This document shows positions 36,999-47,950 of a stretch of DNA of 64,000 nt, piece after piece; position 1 is the stretch's first letter, and the number at the start of each line of letters is the position of its first letter. The translations under genes were made by a program, and so were the position numbers. Source of the DNA: Ectocarpus siliculosus (lineage: Eukaryota > Sar > Phaeophyceae > Ectocarpales > Ectocarpaceae); contig FN648540.1 of assembly GCA_000310025.1 (NCBI GenBank), forward strand, positions 70,042-134,041. Reading direction: 5' to 3'. A model generated the notes under the pieces. The model had not been told where the DNA came from. It worked only from the letters and a program-made list of their open reading frames with translations, and did not search any database.

Positions 36999-38454
36999 GA
37001 TGATGAGAGCTAAACAGCTCTCCCATTCATCCCCTGACTGACTGGTGGCATCGGGTGAGATGTTGAGCGTGCGCACTGGTGACCTAAGTGGTGGCGTAGG
37101 CTCCATCCATATCTATCTACGCTTGCTTTGATGTCTCTCTCCGACCCTTCTTTTCGCGCTTCCCTTCTTTTCGCGCTTCGCGCGAAATATTTTAATTTTT
37201 TTTGTTGGACCCCTATGAAAGGGAGGGCAACCTCATTCTGGCCACGTATCTGTGTCGAGGGTAGCCCTCCAACCTCTTGCCCTACAGAAATCGGGAGTGA
37301 AGAGCAGCTCCGAAGGATGGGTACAGGACCAACCAGGAACTCGTGCACTCTCGCATACAGAACTCACCACCTTTGAAAACCTCTTGTTTTGGCCGAGGTT
37401 CGTGTCTAATGTTGCCTACTATGGGAAACCCCCGACGGCGGCTACATTGGTACATATTCTAGGCTTCTTGACTGAGATCCTGTTCTTATGCCCCAAGTTC
37501 TTAGACCTTGAAGTTTTCGAGGCTGAAGTGTAGAGAGCTGTACAACAGCAGTAGAGCTGTACGTACACATCGTCATGCGCCTGTGTAGAGCGGATGCGCA
37601 TGGTCTCACCGCGAATACTCCTAACTGCCGCTGTTCTGCGGTTGTTGCTTAACACTTACTTTCCCACACAATACGCCCACCACGCCAGGGCATACACAGC
37701 GTCGTGTTGGCATTTACACATACATGCTCCTACAGAACTGGCCCGAACTTAAGACCTTGTACCATACTTCGTACTTCTAGTAGTTAATCTTGACCCTCGA
37801 AATGTTCGAAAAATGGAACTTGACTTGTAAGAGCGTGATCCGTCAAGAAGCCTACACTACAACCTATATCGTCGCCGTGGGGATGTCCCATCCAAAAGAT
37901 AAGAAACACGCCCCCGCCAAAATATGAGGTTCTTAGGTGCTGGCCCTACCTGTACAGACAGCATCTCTCTAATCTACCTCGTCGTTCTCAGCGGGTGGAA
38001 ACATCGAAATACCAACCCCCTTTCTACATACTACTCGTGCGTCTACGCATGCATGCATGCTCTACTGATGATCCGTCTCGCGCGCGCGAAAAAAAACAAT
38101 TTGTGCTTACACACCCTCCCAATCCTCCCCTCGCCTCCACAATAAGCTAACAGCAATAGTAGTTATTATAGTATAGTATAGAATTGTATAGTATAGGTCA
38201 CACCGTCCCGCCTCTCGTTCACTGGCATGTCCCTGCCCCGCTCATCCGTCTCTCTCCCCCCCCTAACCGCGTAGTAGCAAGCACATCAACGACCATAGTC
38301 AGGTTTAATCTGACGCCTTTCACGGTTTCATCATTGCTTCCCGACAACCGCTTCGGCAGACATACCCTGCTATGTATGTCGACGCAGGGATTAAGAGGAC
38401 TGAGAACTTGCAATGTACCGCGTAGTTGGTGAAAAGGGATACATTATCCTTCCT

Positions 38455-38800
38455 TTTTTTACGCAGACACACATCCATAGACTGCCTCGTCCGTTGTTCG
38501 CGTTCCCTGCCCAATTTTCTCTTCTTTTTGTTTGCAACATGTGTGTACCCCTGTTTCTCAGTGTTGTGTCTTTGTTGCGTGCACATGTCTACCCCTGTTT
38601 TTCCCTGAGTGCATCTAAACAGGTATTTTAAACCAAAGCCGCCCTCACGTGTGTGTTCTGATCGGCGTGCCTCATAATGAAAATACTCTTCTTGTGTTCG
38701 AGGTTTTTGCTCCGCTCTTTTCAATGGTCAGCCGGCTAGCCGACTAGCGCGGTCGATCTTTTCTATCGACATGCAAGATACACACACTGTCGGGGGAGCC
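38455..38800 (+). repeat. Upstream block of FNIP copy 1, duplicated at 51.7 kb
   Basis: Recognisable homology with 51715-52020: the cores are CACATGTCTACCCCTGTTTT vs CACATGCCTAGACTACCCCT, AAACCAAA(A/G)..GC(C/A)CTC..GTGTG, and TTTTGCTCCG..CTTGTCAATGGTC vs TTTTGCTCCG..TTTTCAATGGTCA. The last ~80 bases (CAGCCGGCTAG...GTCGGGGGAGCC) also resemble 21320-21400, so part of the block is a dispersed repeat. Confidence 0.65.
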
Positions 38801-38869
38801 TCCGACGAGAACGCGTTTCGCCTGCTTTTCCAGCTGCCGGACTGACGTGTCTGCCCATTGGTTAGCCAA

Positions 38870-39757
38870 TTACAGCGTCAATGCTACTTCAAGACACATA
38901 CACACACAAATACACCCGTGTTGGCGTTATCTTCTCGATGTAAGAGATGAGAGCCATCGATACAAACAAAGAAACACACAAACCACGCAGATACACGTCT
39001 TGCTTTCTGAATGCCCAAAGGACGCCCATTTCCCGGGGTAGTGTCGTGGCTGGTCCAAGATGTTGGGCCCGCTTTTCCTTTTATGATACGTTATGTAGCC
39101 GCTCACCCAAACGCCTGAGTAGAGAATGATTTGTTCGCGGTTGTAAGCACAGCAGACCTTCCAGAAAAACTACCCACCCGATTCGCCTTATGAGAAGTCG
39201 ATTTGGCCACGGTACACTTTCTGATTTCGAACTGAGGAGTGTCGATGAACGCTTTAGCAGCCCCAGAGAGCTGCAGTTACTTGCAAAACAGTTGGAACAC
39301 AGACCAAGGCATGTGGGCACCCGACGCTTGCCTCACGGCTTGGCTGGTTTGTAAGCAAGCCTGTACGACCACTCGTTTTTGTATGACCGTCCGATCTGTC
39401 GACCCTTAAACCATCTTCCGACAGAACGAACCAGTTATGGAATACGTTGATTTGTTTTTTTCAACGGCGCATTGGCAAGTTGTCGACGCGCAGCAGCATG
39501 TGGCAACACTCGTCTTTGGATGTAATATTTTTCCCCTCGAAACGCAACGCGTTCGTTCGAGTACTCCCGCCTTAAACCTCAGCTATGTTTTGGGGCCTTT
39601 TGAGACTTGAAACGCGCTTTTGGAGAGGCCGAGCAATTCGTAGACTGGCCCGCCTCAACTGGGGTTCGATTGAAGGGGATTGTGAACTTGAACACAAGAG
39701 CAGCAGGCATCACAGAGGGCCATTGGTGGCAAACGGCGTGACCTTGCTGCATTCTAA
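38870..39757. other. Interval upstream of FNIP gene 1
   Basis: No secure gene. One plus-strand open segment (about 39150-39353) reads protein-like, containing LSDFELRSVDERFSSPREL, and stops at TAA. It has no recognised family and may be a transposon relic or an early exon. Confidence 0.3.
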
Positions 39758-39881
39758 TCGGAGCATGTTTATTACCCGCCGCCCTCCTTCATCCGTACTT
39801 TCTCTCACTTAACCAATTCGCTCAGCAAGAAGCTGCCCCCGGCCCACATTGCGTTTTTTTTATATCCACGAATTGTCTCAG

Positions 39882-41653
39882 AACGAAGCGGATGCCTGGA
39901 CGCTTTTGTGGCGGTATTGAATCATCAGTCTTGCGAGCGGCAAGAGAAGCGCTGGTACACGTCGATTCGGGAGCTGCAACTGGTGTCGCTGGAGTTTTGC
40001 GGGGTGTGCAGAAGCACCTCGATCTTGCGTGTGCGTGTGGATAGCAGTGCGCCTCCTAGCTTGTGGTCTCCGTACAAATCACAAGCAATACCGGACGATT
40101 ACGGTGCTGAGGTTCCCATCGCGAGTCGCGTGCCGGCTGTGCGGGCCTATGGTTGGACTTGGTCTATTCCGGCGGACACTCTGCTTAGTATTCCTGACGT
40201 TCGGTTTTGGGCACAAACAGAACTGAGCCGTCGGGGATCTTTTCCTGAAGCTAGGCTGGCATCGGTGGTTTGGCCCCAAGGGCTCAAACAGCTGGAATTC
40301 GATTTGAACACGGCCGTGGAAAAAGCATCGTGGCCGGCGTCGTTGCAAAGCCTGACGTTTGGACGTAGCTTCAACCAGCCCATTCTCGGAGCAGTGTGGC
40401 CGTCCTCCCTGCAACAGGTTTCACTAGGCCATGACTTCAACCAGCCAATCGATGGAGTCCTGTGGCCGTCTTCCCTGCGAGAGCTGTCGTTTGGATACAA
40501 GTTCAACCAGCCCATAGCCGGCGTCTTGTGGCCTGTCTCCCTGCAGCAGTTAACGTTTGGCAATTGTTTCGACAAGCCCATCACTGAAACCGTGTGGCCG
40601 GCCTCACTGCAACGCCTATCGTTCGGGGTTTGCTTCGACCAGACTGTCGTCGGAGTTGTGTGGCCGGCCTCCCTGCAACAACTATCATTCGGGCATTTGT
40701 TCAACCACACTATCGCCGGAGTCGTGTGGCCGGCCTCCCTTCAGCAGCTGTCGTTTGGGGACTTCTTTGACCAGCCCATCATCGACACCGCGTGGCCGGC
40801 CTCCCTTCAGCAGCTATCCTTTGGGGACGAATTCAGCAAGACTATCGTCGGAGTTGTGTGGCCGGCCTCCCTTCAGCAGATATCGTTTGGGCATGAATTC
40901 GACCAGTGCATCGTCGGGGTCGCGTGGCCGGCCTCCCTGCAGAAGATATCGTTTGGCGATCGCTTCAACAAGCCCATCGCCAGGGTTGCGTGGCCGCCTT
41001 GCCTTCAGCAGCTATTGTTCGGCTGCTACTTCAACCAGCCCTTAACCGGAATCAAGTTGCCAGACTCGCTGCAACAGCTATCGTTGGGCGACCGCTTCAA
41101 TCAACCCATCGCGGGAATCGGTTGGCCGGCTTCCCTGCCGCAGCTATCTTTCGGATGTTTCTTCAATCAGCTCATCACCGGGGTGGGTTGGCCGGCCTCA
41201 CTGCAGCAACTGTCGTTCGGGGATCAATTCAACCAAGCGATGATTGGGGTCGTGTTGCCGGACTCCCTGCAACAACTGTCGTTTGGACTCAACTTCAACC
41301 AACCGATCGTGGGAGTCGTGTGGCCTGTGTCCCTGCAGCAACTGTCGTTTGGGTACTGCTTTCACCAGCCCATCGTCGAAGTATTGTGGCCAGCTGTTCT
41401 GAAGCGGTTATCGTTTGGGGATTTGTTTGACCAGCCTATCTCAGGAGTTGTGTGGCCGGCCTCTCTGCAGCAACTGTCATTCGGGCTCTTCTTCAACCAA
41501 CCCATCAATGGTGTAACGTGGCCGGCTTCCCTTGAACAGCTATCGTTTGGGGCATGCTTCAATCAGTCCACTACCGGAGTCGTGTGGCCAGCCTCCCTAC
41601 TGCAGTTGTTGTTGGGGGGTATATGTCACGAGCCCATCGTCGGAGTCGTGTGA
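39882..41653 (+). CDS. FNIP-repeat (leucine-rich) protein, paralog 1, 20 repeats (main/last exon)
   Basis: The uninterrupted frame encodes an N-terminal segment (KRWYTSIRELQLVSLEFCG) followed by 20 repeats of 22 residues with consensus WPASLQQLSFGxxFNQPIxGVV, ending at TGA 41651-41653. The repeat is the FNIP type (Pfam FNIP) known from Dictyostelium and giant viruses, a curved LRR-like solenoid for protein binding. There is no in-frame ATG: the frame is open from 39758 without one. A conserved TCTCAG|AAC acceptor at 39880-39881 is shared with paralog 2, so I start the exon at 39882 and infer an unseen upstream exon. Substrate and location are unknown; no signal peptide or membrane helix is visible. 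Cys/Asp substitutions at the FN position (FDKPI, FHQPI) show drift. Confidence 0.85.
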
Positions 41654-43354
41654 ACCTGGTGATCGTTGCTTTGTTGAGCTCAGAGAATTCAGCCGGGGCG
41701 AAGAAGAGAACGAAAGCAGAGACACTGATAATACATCAAAAGGATGCTGATGTGGGCAGGACACAAAGCTTGCCTTTGGTACCGGTGTCGCTTTGATTGA
41801 AATTCCTTGGAGAGGGCATTCGGGGCGCAAGTCACTAGAAGGCACCGCTGCGATTTCGTGCGTGTAGCTTTCCGAGCGGAGAGGACTTGAGCTCGGTAAA
41901 ATAAACGTGGACAAAATTTCTTGTAGGTTCTTTTGTTTCGGGAGCATAAACCAACCCTATTCGGATTGGACAAATATTTTGACGTTGGAGGAGTCCGGCA
42001 TCGCCGCGAAGGTCAGCAAAACTGTACTTCTGAAACAGGAGAAGAGTCGATCGGAGAATTCGAGCCCACTGTCGAATTCACCGATATGTACAGGGGTCGC
42101 CGCGCTTCGTATCGGGCTATCCGTTTCTAAATCGGCTACAGCTGATTGGGGGGTCAGATAAATGTCTTCGCTGAGAGCGTGACCCGGTAAGGTTTAGGCT
42201 AAATGTGTTGACTGTGGACGGTGCTCCTGCCCTGTCCCCCATGATGCTCACGCCCGTTGGTTGTGCTATAGTCTCCATTTGCACCTTTAGACAACAATGT
42301 TGTTCGGCGGACAAGGCCGCAAAATGAGCCCCACGAGGCGGAAACCATAGGTCCAAACCAGAGAACTGGTGCCATTGCTCTTGGCGGGCCAACGGCGGAG
42401 GGGACGGCCCATCGCCGTCTTATTTGATGGTGCTGTTGAACAACCTGTCGGGGAGCAAGGTTTTGGGGCTGCAACAGCGTGAAGACACTAAAGGACCCTC
42501 CCACGTTCGCACCCTTCGCTGGCAGGATATTTGCGAGCACAGGTAAGGTTTGGTGATGTCCGTGCCTACCAGGGGAGTCTCTCGACTGTACAGTGATTGC
42601 AAACCGTCGAGAAACGAACAACAGCCGAATCGCCGAAACTCTGACTGTCACGATGTGCTGCAGGCTCTAGGCCTGGGCGACACGGCTCTGACCGCGCTTT
42701 TCTCCCGGCTACGGCGACAGAGCGCCAAGACCCCAACGGGGACTGCCCAGAGAGAGTCGTCCAGATCTTGAGGGCAAGGAGTCTAGATACACCGCCGGGT
42801 AGACGTTGATCAGAGGTCGTGAGAAGTCGGAAGTTGTGCGGGAACGGCCAAGGGCAGCGGAGAAGGGCCATGGTGGGAAAGACGGGGTGATGAATCGGTG
42901 GGAACACCAAAAACAGCAACAGTAATAGCTCTCTTGATGTTTTCCATTGTTTACGCGTGGCGCACAGACTGATTCCTCTACAGGACTTTTGTTCCACGCA
43001 AATAACATTGCTTCGACGGAGATGCGGTTGTCTTTCTGTAGCACATGGTTGGCATCGCTTCCATGGGGTGGGTGGACAAAATCAGGTTGGGTGTCTGTGG
43101 TTTCTTGCTGAGCCGACAACTTCCTGCATCTCTTTGGATATCCATCCCAGCACAACAACGGAAGCGCTACATGTGGCGAAATGTACGTACCAACACTACA
43201 ATAGACCAGGAGGAAACGAACGAATCAAACAATGACCCCCATCTCCCCGAGTGAATTGTCAACGTCTCCCAACGGCGGCAACCCGGGGTGTTCCAGTTCT
43301 CTACTACCTGTGACCCCCCGCGCGTCTCTTGGTACGCCCCCCCCACCCATGTAC
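41654..43354. other. Interval between FNIP gene 1 and the copia element
   Basis: No secure gene. A plus-strand frame at about 41933-42130 (contains GEESIGEFEPTVEFTDMYRG) is acidic and protein-like but unassigned. Minus-strand frames of 140-150 codons at 42.2-43.2 kb are arginine/serine-rich and look accidental. Confidence 0.35.
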
Positions 43355-43504
43355 CTATCATTACCGCCATTGCAAAACCGGCTATGTCACCACCCTTCGA
43401 TACCTCCGCGGAAGCTACGCCGATCCCTTCCGCGATTGCGCGCAAAGTTGAGTGTAGCATGCTCAGAGTTGGTATCGAAATTAATACCACCACCGCATGC
43501 TCTA
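43355..43504 (-). CDS. Candidate ZIP-family metal transporter exon (fragment)
   Basis: A 150-base segment is bordered by a good acceptor (CTCCTGAAACAG, minus strand) and a GTACAT donor. It encodes 49 residues with a hydrophobic stretch followed by a motif resembling the metal-binding helix of ZIP (SLC39) transporters (MLHSTLRAIAEGIGVAS), a Lys-Gly-Gly loop and another hydrophobic stretch (DIAGFAMAVMI). ZIP helices read H-S/N-x-x-E/D-G there, but here three extra residues separate H and EG. The expected following helix (HNxPEG) was not found nearby, so this is either a relic or a chance match. It lies just outside the copia element. Confidence 0.3.
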
Positions 43505-43847
43505 CTGTTTCAGGAGGTCTGATTCCAAGAGGTGCCGGAATACGCTTGCCCTGATTTGGTCGGTAAGCTCGACACGCTTCGTCAGTTGTTGGTGCAGGCT
43601 CAGAGGGCTTCTGCTTCGCCGATTCCTGTCTAGACCGCAACATGTCCCTCAGGGCATTCATACCGTGCATATGTTTGCGGCCTACGCCACCTATTTATCG
43701 AGTGAGACTGTTTCGGTGATGGATTAACTTCACGAGAGGTAGACAACCGTCCTTCACACGGACGAAAGAGGGAGTGCTCCACACAGGGCAACTCCAACAG
43801 CAAGGAGGGGCCCCGTGACTCATCGCGGTGCCCCCTACCAAACGGCA

Positions 43848-43935
43848 ATCTTTCCAATCTGCGTGACACCCAACCATACAGTACATAGACTATATCCAAA
43901 ACCAATGTTCGCAGACCCACAAACACCCTCCCTGG
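43848..43935. repeat. Left flanking direct repeat of copia element (LTR remnant)
   Basis: Shares CAATCT(T/A)..CCAATCTGCG, CACCCAACCATACAG and CAATGTTCGCAGACCCAC with 47862-47945 in the same orientation. The left copy has a small insertion (AGACTAT). Identity is about 85% by eye. Confidence 0.65.
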
Positions 43936-44272
43936 TTCTTCACGCAAGTGACCAACCATCAATGGGGCAAGAACACCCCTGGATACATCAGAAATACCAA
44001 CATGGTAATTATGGAGGGGAAACCCGGCATCCGGGCAAAACCCCTCGAAAAAAAACCTACCACCACAAAAATCGTCGCTATCACATCGGATCACGACGGC
44101 CGCACTTATTAGAAAGGCCAAGGCGAAGACAAGAACGCGAGGAACTACGTTCCCCCGGACGATGGTCTCCCGACGCCCCCTACTCCTGCCGGTGGTACAC
44201 AGACCGCAACAGTTATGCGCCTTTCCCCGCATGGTAAACATGACCTCTCCCAAGTGCTAAAACCTGCTACAG

Positions 44273-44935
44273 CTACTCCGGCATATTCATCAACTTGCGC
44301 CGGTGGTACTGCAGACTGACCCTGCTAAGGGCCTTGGTTAGGAGGTCCGCGTGTTGCTCCGTTGTCGGAACAAACTTGACCAAAATATCCCCCGACCTAA
44401 ACAATCCACGGATGAAATGGAACCTCACGTCGATGTGTTTCGTGCGATCTGAGCTGAGGGGGTTCTGCACCAACGCCATGGCCCCCTGGTCGTCCTCAAG
44501 GACCTGGATGCTGCTACGACTGGTCTCTGGGGCAACAAACGAAAGCACAGCACCCACAAACAACGCCTCCTTTACGCCCTCCCCGGCAGCAATGTATGCG
44601 GCTTCCGTCACAGACAAAGACACGATGCTCTGCGTCTTGCTACCATGGCTGACTACGGTACCTCCAACCGTCGTCGCCAACCCTGACACCGAACGCCTAT
44701 CCTCCGTGTCGGCGTAGCTAGCGTCTACGTACACGGCCAGCCCTAACCTCGATCCCCGTTGGTAGGTGATGCCGAGGTCCCTCGTCTCCTTGAAGTAGCC
44801 GAGGATCTTCTGTATGGCATCCCAGTGCCTCTTCGCCGGGGCGTGGGCGTGGCGCGCTACCGCACGCACGGCGAACGAGACGTCTGGACCCGAGAACGTC
44901 GACACCCACATCATGCTGCCGATGGCCTCCCTCAC
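44273..44935 (-). pseudogene. copia RNase H domain
   Basis: 220-codon open frame at the C-terminal end of the copia polyprotein. It shows the RNase H signature D-A-S-Y-A-D near residues 70-76, the SKTQSIVSLSVTEAAYIAA helix (normally SKKQ..VSLSSTEAEY), KHIDVRFHFIR and ADLLTKAL. The first 60 residues are the last part of the RT connection (GYFKETRDLGITY). Degrades the RNA strand of the RNA:DNA hybrid during reverse transcription. Well preserved on its own, but separated from the RT by a frameshift near 44.95 kb. Confidence 0.9.
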
Positions 44936-45013
44936 CGGCCACTCCCCTCCCTCCTCGTCATCTCGCTTCGGTCCTAGGTCGGCACCAGGAGTAGCGGGGA
45001 TGTGGAAGGTCGA

Positions 45014-45587
45014 TTACACATCAAAGCGTTTCACCATGCTGTCAATGTACGCGGTTTGGGAGATTCTAAGAGTCCCAGCCTCTACATCTCTCTCGATGGC
45101 GCACCCGTCAAACCAATCGCACTCTCCAAGGTTTTCGGTGGGGAATTTCTTGTTGAGAGAAGCAAGCGACTCATTGCAATCCTCGTCAGACCAAGCCACC
45201 AAAATGTCATCCACGTAGATCACGATAATCATCGCCACGACTTCGTCTACCATCTTGCGGAAAACACACGGGTCCGCCTTGCACTGTTCGAACCCGTTCT
45301 CGACTAAATAGCGTATCAGCAGCATGGTACCCCCACTGCCTACCACTCTGCTTCAGACCGTAAATCGCACGCTCAGCCTTACCAATTTTATGCGATTTGT
45401 CCCCGCACCCAGCGGGGAGCCTCAGAAAAATCTCCTCGTCTAGCGTGGCGTGTGTGTACGCCTGCTTCACATCCCAGTGATTGAGGTTCATGCCCTTCTC
45501 GTTTCCTACCGCAAGCATCAGTTTAATGGATGCGGATGATGGGCAAGGGGAAGACGAAAGGAAATAGTCCACGTTCGGGATTTGCAA
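45014..45587 (-). pseudogene. copia reverse transcriptase core (frameshifted)
   Basis: Two overlapping frames together carry the RT palm. Frame A (45587-45207) has NHWDVKQAYTHATLDEEIFL and AIYGLKQSGRQW. Frame B (45346-45014) has the catalytic motif IVIYVDDILVAWSDE and an FPTENLGECDWFDG connection. The switch between frames lies around 45.31-45.34 kb. The three catalytic aspartates (one in DVKQAY, two in YVDD) are still present, so decay is by frame and not by active-site loss. Confidence 0.9.
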
Positions 45588-45650
45588 AAAAAACTAGCAA
45601 CCAGACGCGCGTAAAACTTGTCTATCTTCCCTTCGTTATTGGTCTTCCAA

Positions 45651-46367
45651 CTAAAACACCACTTTTGAGCTCACGGGCCTGCGCCCCTCTGGCGCGTCGT
45701 CTACGAATGAAAGCGTCCCCGTGCCCAAGTGCCCTTCAAACTCTTCCCTCATGGCCTGTTCCCACCCCTCTCTGTACACAGACTTGGCAACGCCGGCTAC
45801 GGTCATGGGGGGGGGGTTTACGTCAATCGGACGCTTGCCTATGGGGGATTCACTTAGCTCGTGGGAGGCCAGAGCCGTCTCGAAGGCGTCTGGCGAGTTG
45901 AGCATGAGGTCCACCGCACCCAGCGGGAAGTCCTCCGCCTCTTGGCGCGCAGCGTGAGCCTCCTCCGCGCGCTCGAACAGCAACTCTCGCACCACCCTCG
46001 CCTCTAGCCCCTCCGCCACGTGAAGTACCGCCGAGAGTATCCAGCGGGTGAACTCCTCCGTGTTGCTGACGGGCACGCTCGCCACCGAGGCGAGCAGGCC
46101 TTCGGCACTTGTCGGCGACGGGGGCGACTCGTACCTCGGGTTTCGGCGAGGGTTCTCCTTGGTGCGGCGGCTGGTGAGTTTCCCCGGCTTGTCGAAGCGT
46201 GCGAGCCGACGGGCCTCTGGCCCGCGGAGCGCCGGGAGATCCGTCTCGCTGCCGCTGCCGCTGCCGCTGCCGCTGACGCTGCCGCTGCCGCTGCCGCTGA
46301 CGCCGCCGCTGCTACCGCGGCTGCTGCTGCGGCGGCGGTCGTGCTCGCCGCCGCCCACATCGGCCAT
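45651..46367 (-). pseudogene. copia polyprotein: linker and RT N-terminus
   Basis: Open frame with a Gly-Ser repeat tract (46240-46340, GSGSGS encoded by CTGCCG-type units), then the pre-RT region in which KSVYREGWEQAMREEFEGHL corresponds to the 'W..A...E...L' start of copia RTs. The continuation of the fingers (KTNNEGKIDKFYARLVA) lies in another frame at about 45600-45655, marking a further frameshift. The opposite strand is also open over a long distance because of GC bias. Confidence 0.8.
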
Positions 46368-46810
46368 GCCGGCCGAAGTGCCATGCCGGCCGAAGTGGTA
46401 GATGGGGCGACGCTCGCGCCCTCCCTGCTCGAGGGGGCGCCATCGCCAGCGTCGCCCGCGCCCGACTCCTGGGGCAAGGTCGGCGGCGCCGCCGGCGCTA
46501 CGCTCGCGGGCGGCCCCGCGGGCCCCGGGGCTGCCGTCGTGCCAAGGTTGAAACCTGGTCCTCCATCCACAGGTTCTCCCTCCGCCCCCCCTCCACCTTG
46601 GCTCGACGCGCCCTCCCCAACCTCGTTCTCCTTAGTCGCGAAGTCTCCTTCCTCCTCTGCGATGGGAGGCAGCGACTGGGGCAGGGCGGTGGGGGCGGTG
46701 GGTACGGATTGCCAGGTGAAGTTGCGAGTTGTGATCGCTTGGCGTTTTTGGTTCAGGATGCGCACGCAATCACGGTTGGTGTTGATTCCCGGGCCGAGGT
46801 AAAAACACTT

Positions 46811-47377
46811 TTAGGCTTTCGGTTCGGACTTGTGTGTGCAATTGACCTTGTATACGGCGGGTTTGAGGAACGGGTACGTCGCCCCCGGCGGGGGAGGGCG
46901 CCCGTGCCACATCTCGTACGGCGATTTCTTCTCTGGGTTGGATGTGGTTGAGGTGCAGTGCAGGGCGTTGCATGCCCAAGCTATGGCCTCGGCCCAAAGG
47001 GAGGGGTAGTTCGGTGCTCCGGGGTAGAGAGTTGGTGCTTGGGTACGGGCGGCTAGTGCTGCATCCTTGATCAGACCCAGTGCTCTCTCAGCTACAACGT
47101 TGTATTCTGGGCTGTGTGCGGGGGTGAACTCCTGTTTGATGCAGTACTTCCGGCACACCCTGCCGAACTCTCCCACAAAAACCTGTCCTCCGTTGTCAGA
47201 TCTCACGACCATGACATCGGACGGGGCACCGCCTGCCCGGTTTTCTGAAAGGTATCTCTCGAATGCCTCAGAGGCGTCTGATTTTTGCTTCAGGCAATAG
47301 ACACGGTTCCACCTTGTGTAATCATCCTTGACAATGAGAGTGTGGTCTTCGCAGCTTGGATGAACGATTTTCGCCAC
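46811..47377 (-). pseudogene. copia integrase core (rve)
   Basis: 189-codon frame. Starts within the catalytic core at HTLIVKDDYTRWNRVYCLK (first acidic residue), continues to VVRSDNGGQVFVGEFGRVC (second Asp) and TPAHSPEYNVVAERALGLI (Glu), the D,D(35)E triad of retroviral-type integrases. Ends with the WAEAIAWACNALH helix and a KSPYEMWHGRPPP motif typical of copia. The first core strand and the HHCC domain upstream are in a different frame or lost. Confidence 0.9.
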
Positions 47378-47861
47378 GAATCAAATCCGTGGCTACGGCT
47401 TTTTCCGTCTAGAAGCGGGGCATTGACCGTCACTCTTTTCTGGTGGCTACTGCTGTAGCCGTCGAGGTATTCTCCATTTCCTCGAATCACGGGTATCTCA
47501 CCTGGGGGGTTTAACCCCCTCGCTTCCCCGTAGTCCGGTCCTATGCCCGGGCCCACTCCGGCTGGTCTCGCAGGATTCGCTCCCGATCTGCTGGCCCAGC
47601 CGCCTTCCAGCAGCTGATGTATTTCTTGTCCACCATATCCTGCTTGCTGGAGAAATCCTCCGCCTCCGCCGTGCGACTGCAGGGGTTGTTGGCCTCCGGG
47701 GGCAGCAACCCAGCCGCCCCTACTGGCTGCATCTGTCACGACGCTGCCAGGCTCCTTCTTCGCCGACTCCTCCACCAGTTGCAAACTTGCTAGCTCCGCA
47801 TCGCGGCCCTCCTGCACCGCCGGGTGGATCTGTTCTCCGCTCGCAGAAGTGGGCACCTCAT
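47378..47861 (-). pseudogene. copia 5' internal region, scrambled
   Basis: Where gag/protease should lie, several short frames are open, including one reading GFDSWRKSFIQAAKTTLSLS that runs into the integrase in another frame. No CCHC zinc knuckle and no D-S/T-G protease motif is visible. Deleted or heavily mutated part of the element. Confidence 0.5.
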
Positions 47862-47945
47862 CTAAACGGCAGTCATACCAATCTGCGCTACACCCAACCA
47901 TACAGCACATGTATCCAACACCAATGTTCGCAGACCCACGAACAG
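47862..47945. repeat. Right flanking direct repeat of copia element (LTR remnant)
   Basis: Partner of 43848-43935. Being upstream of the minus-strand coding region it would be part of the 5' LTR. Confidence 0.65.
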
Positions 47946-47950
47946 CATAC

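Larger units (their letters stand above)
33085..38400. other. Gene-poor stretch with simple repeats
   Basis: No complete gene is supported. A minus-strand open segment ending at a good GTGAGT donor (34152; upstream residues FAPTVHEVVK) could be a lone 5' exon, possibly an upstream exon of the SMCHD1-like gene. The stretch also holds the pyrimidine-rich tract near 34680-34800, ACA and GA microsatellites, the 210-bp tandem repeat and a CAG-rich patch listed separately. Confidence 0.4.
43843..47950 (-). mobile_element. Decayed Ty1/copia LTR retrotransposon
   Basis: Coding order on the minus strand is integrase, reverse transcriptase, RNase H, which is diagnostic of the copia superfamily (integrase before RT). 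An ~85-bp direct repeat flanks the body: 43848-43935 and 47862-47945, both containing CACCCAACCATACAG and CAATGTTCGCAGACCCAC. I take these as LTR remnants. No gag or protease with a zinc knuckle is found before the integrase. At least three frame breaks split the pol frame, so it is not autonomous. A purine tract GGGAGAGG follows the RNase H stop, as a polypurine tract would. It sits between the two FNIP paralogs. Confidence 0.85.

Noticed and set aside
40147-40710. Minus-strand open frame of 187 codons rich in 'DSCCREAGHTTP'
   Set aside because: It is the antisense shadow of the FNIP repeats; the periodicity comes from the repeats themselves. The same applies to 41362-41562, 52815-53252 and 53364-53894.
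40557-41430. Plus-strand overlapping frames of 162-174 codons within FNIP gene 1
   Set aside because: Alternative frames of the 66-bp repeat; only the FNIP frame shows a known repeat consensus.
44718-44942. Arg/Gly-rich ORF overlapping the RNase H frame
   Set aside because: Shadow frame; the RNase H motifs lie in the other frame.
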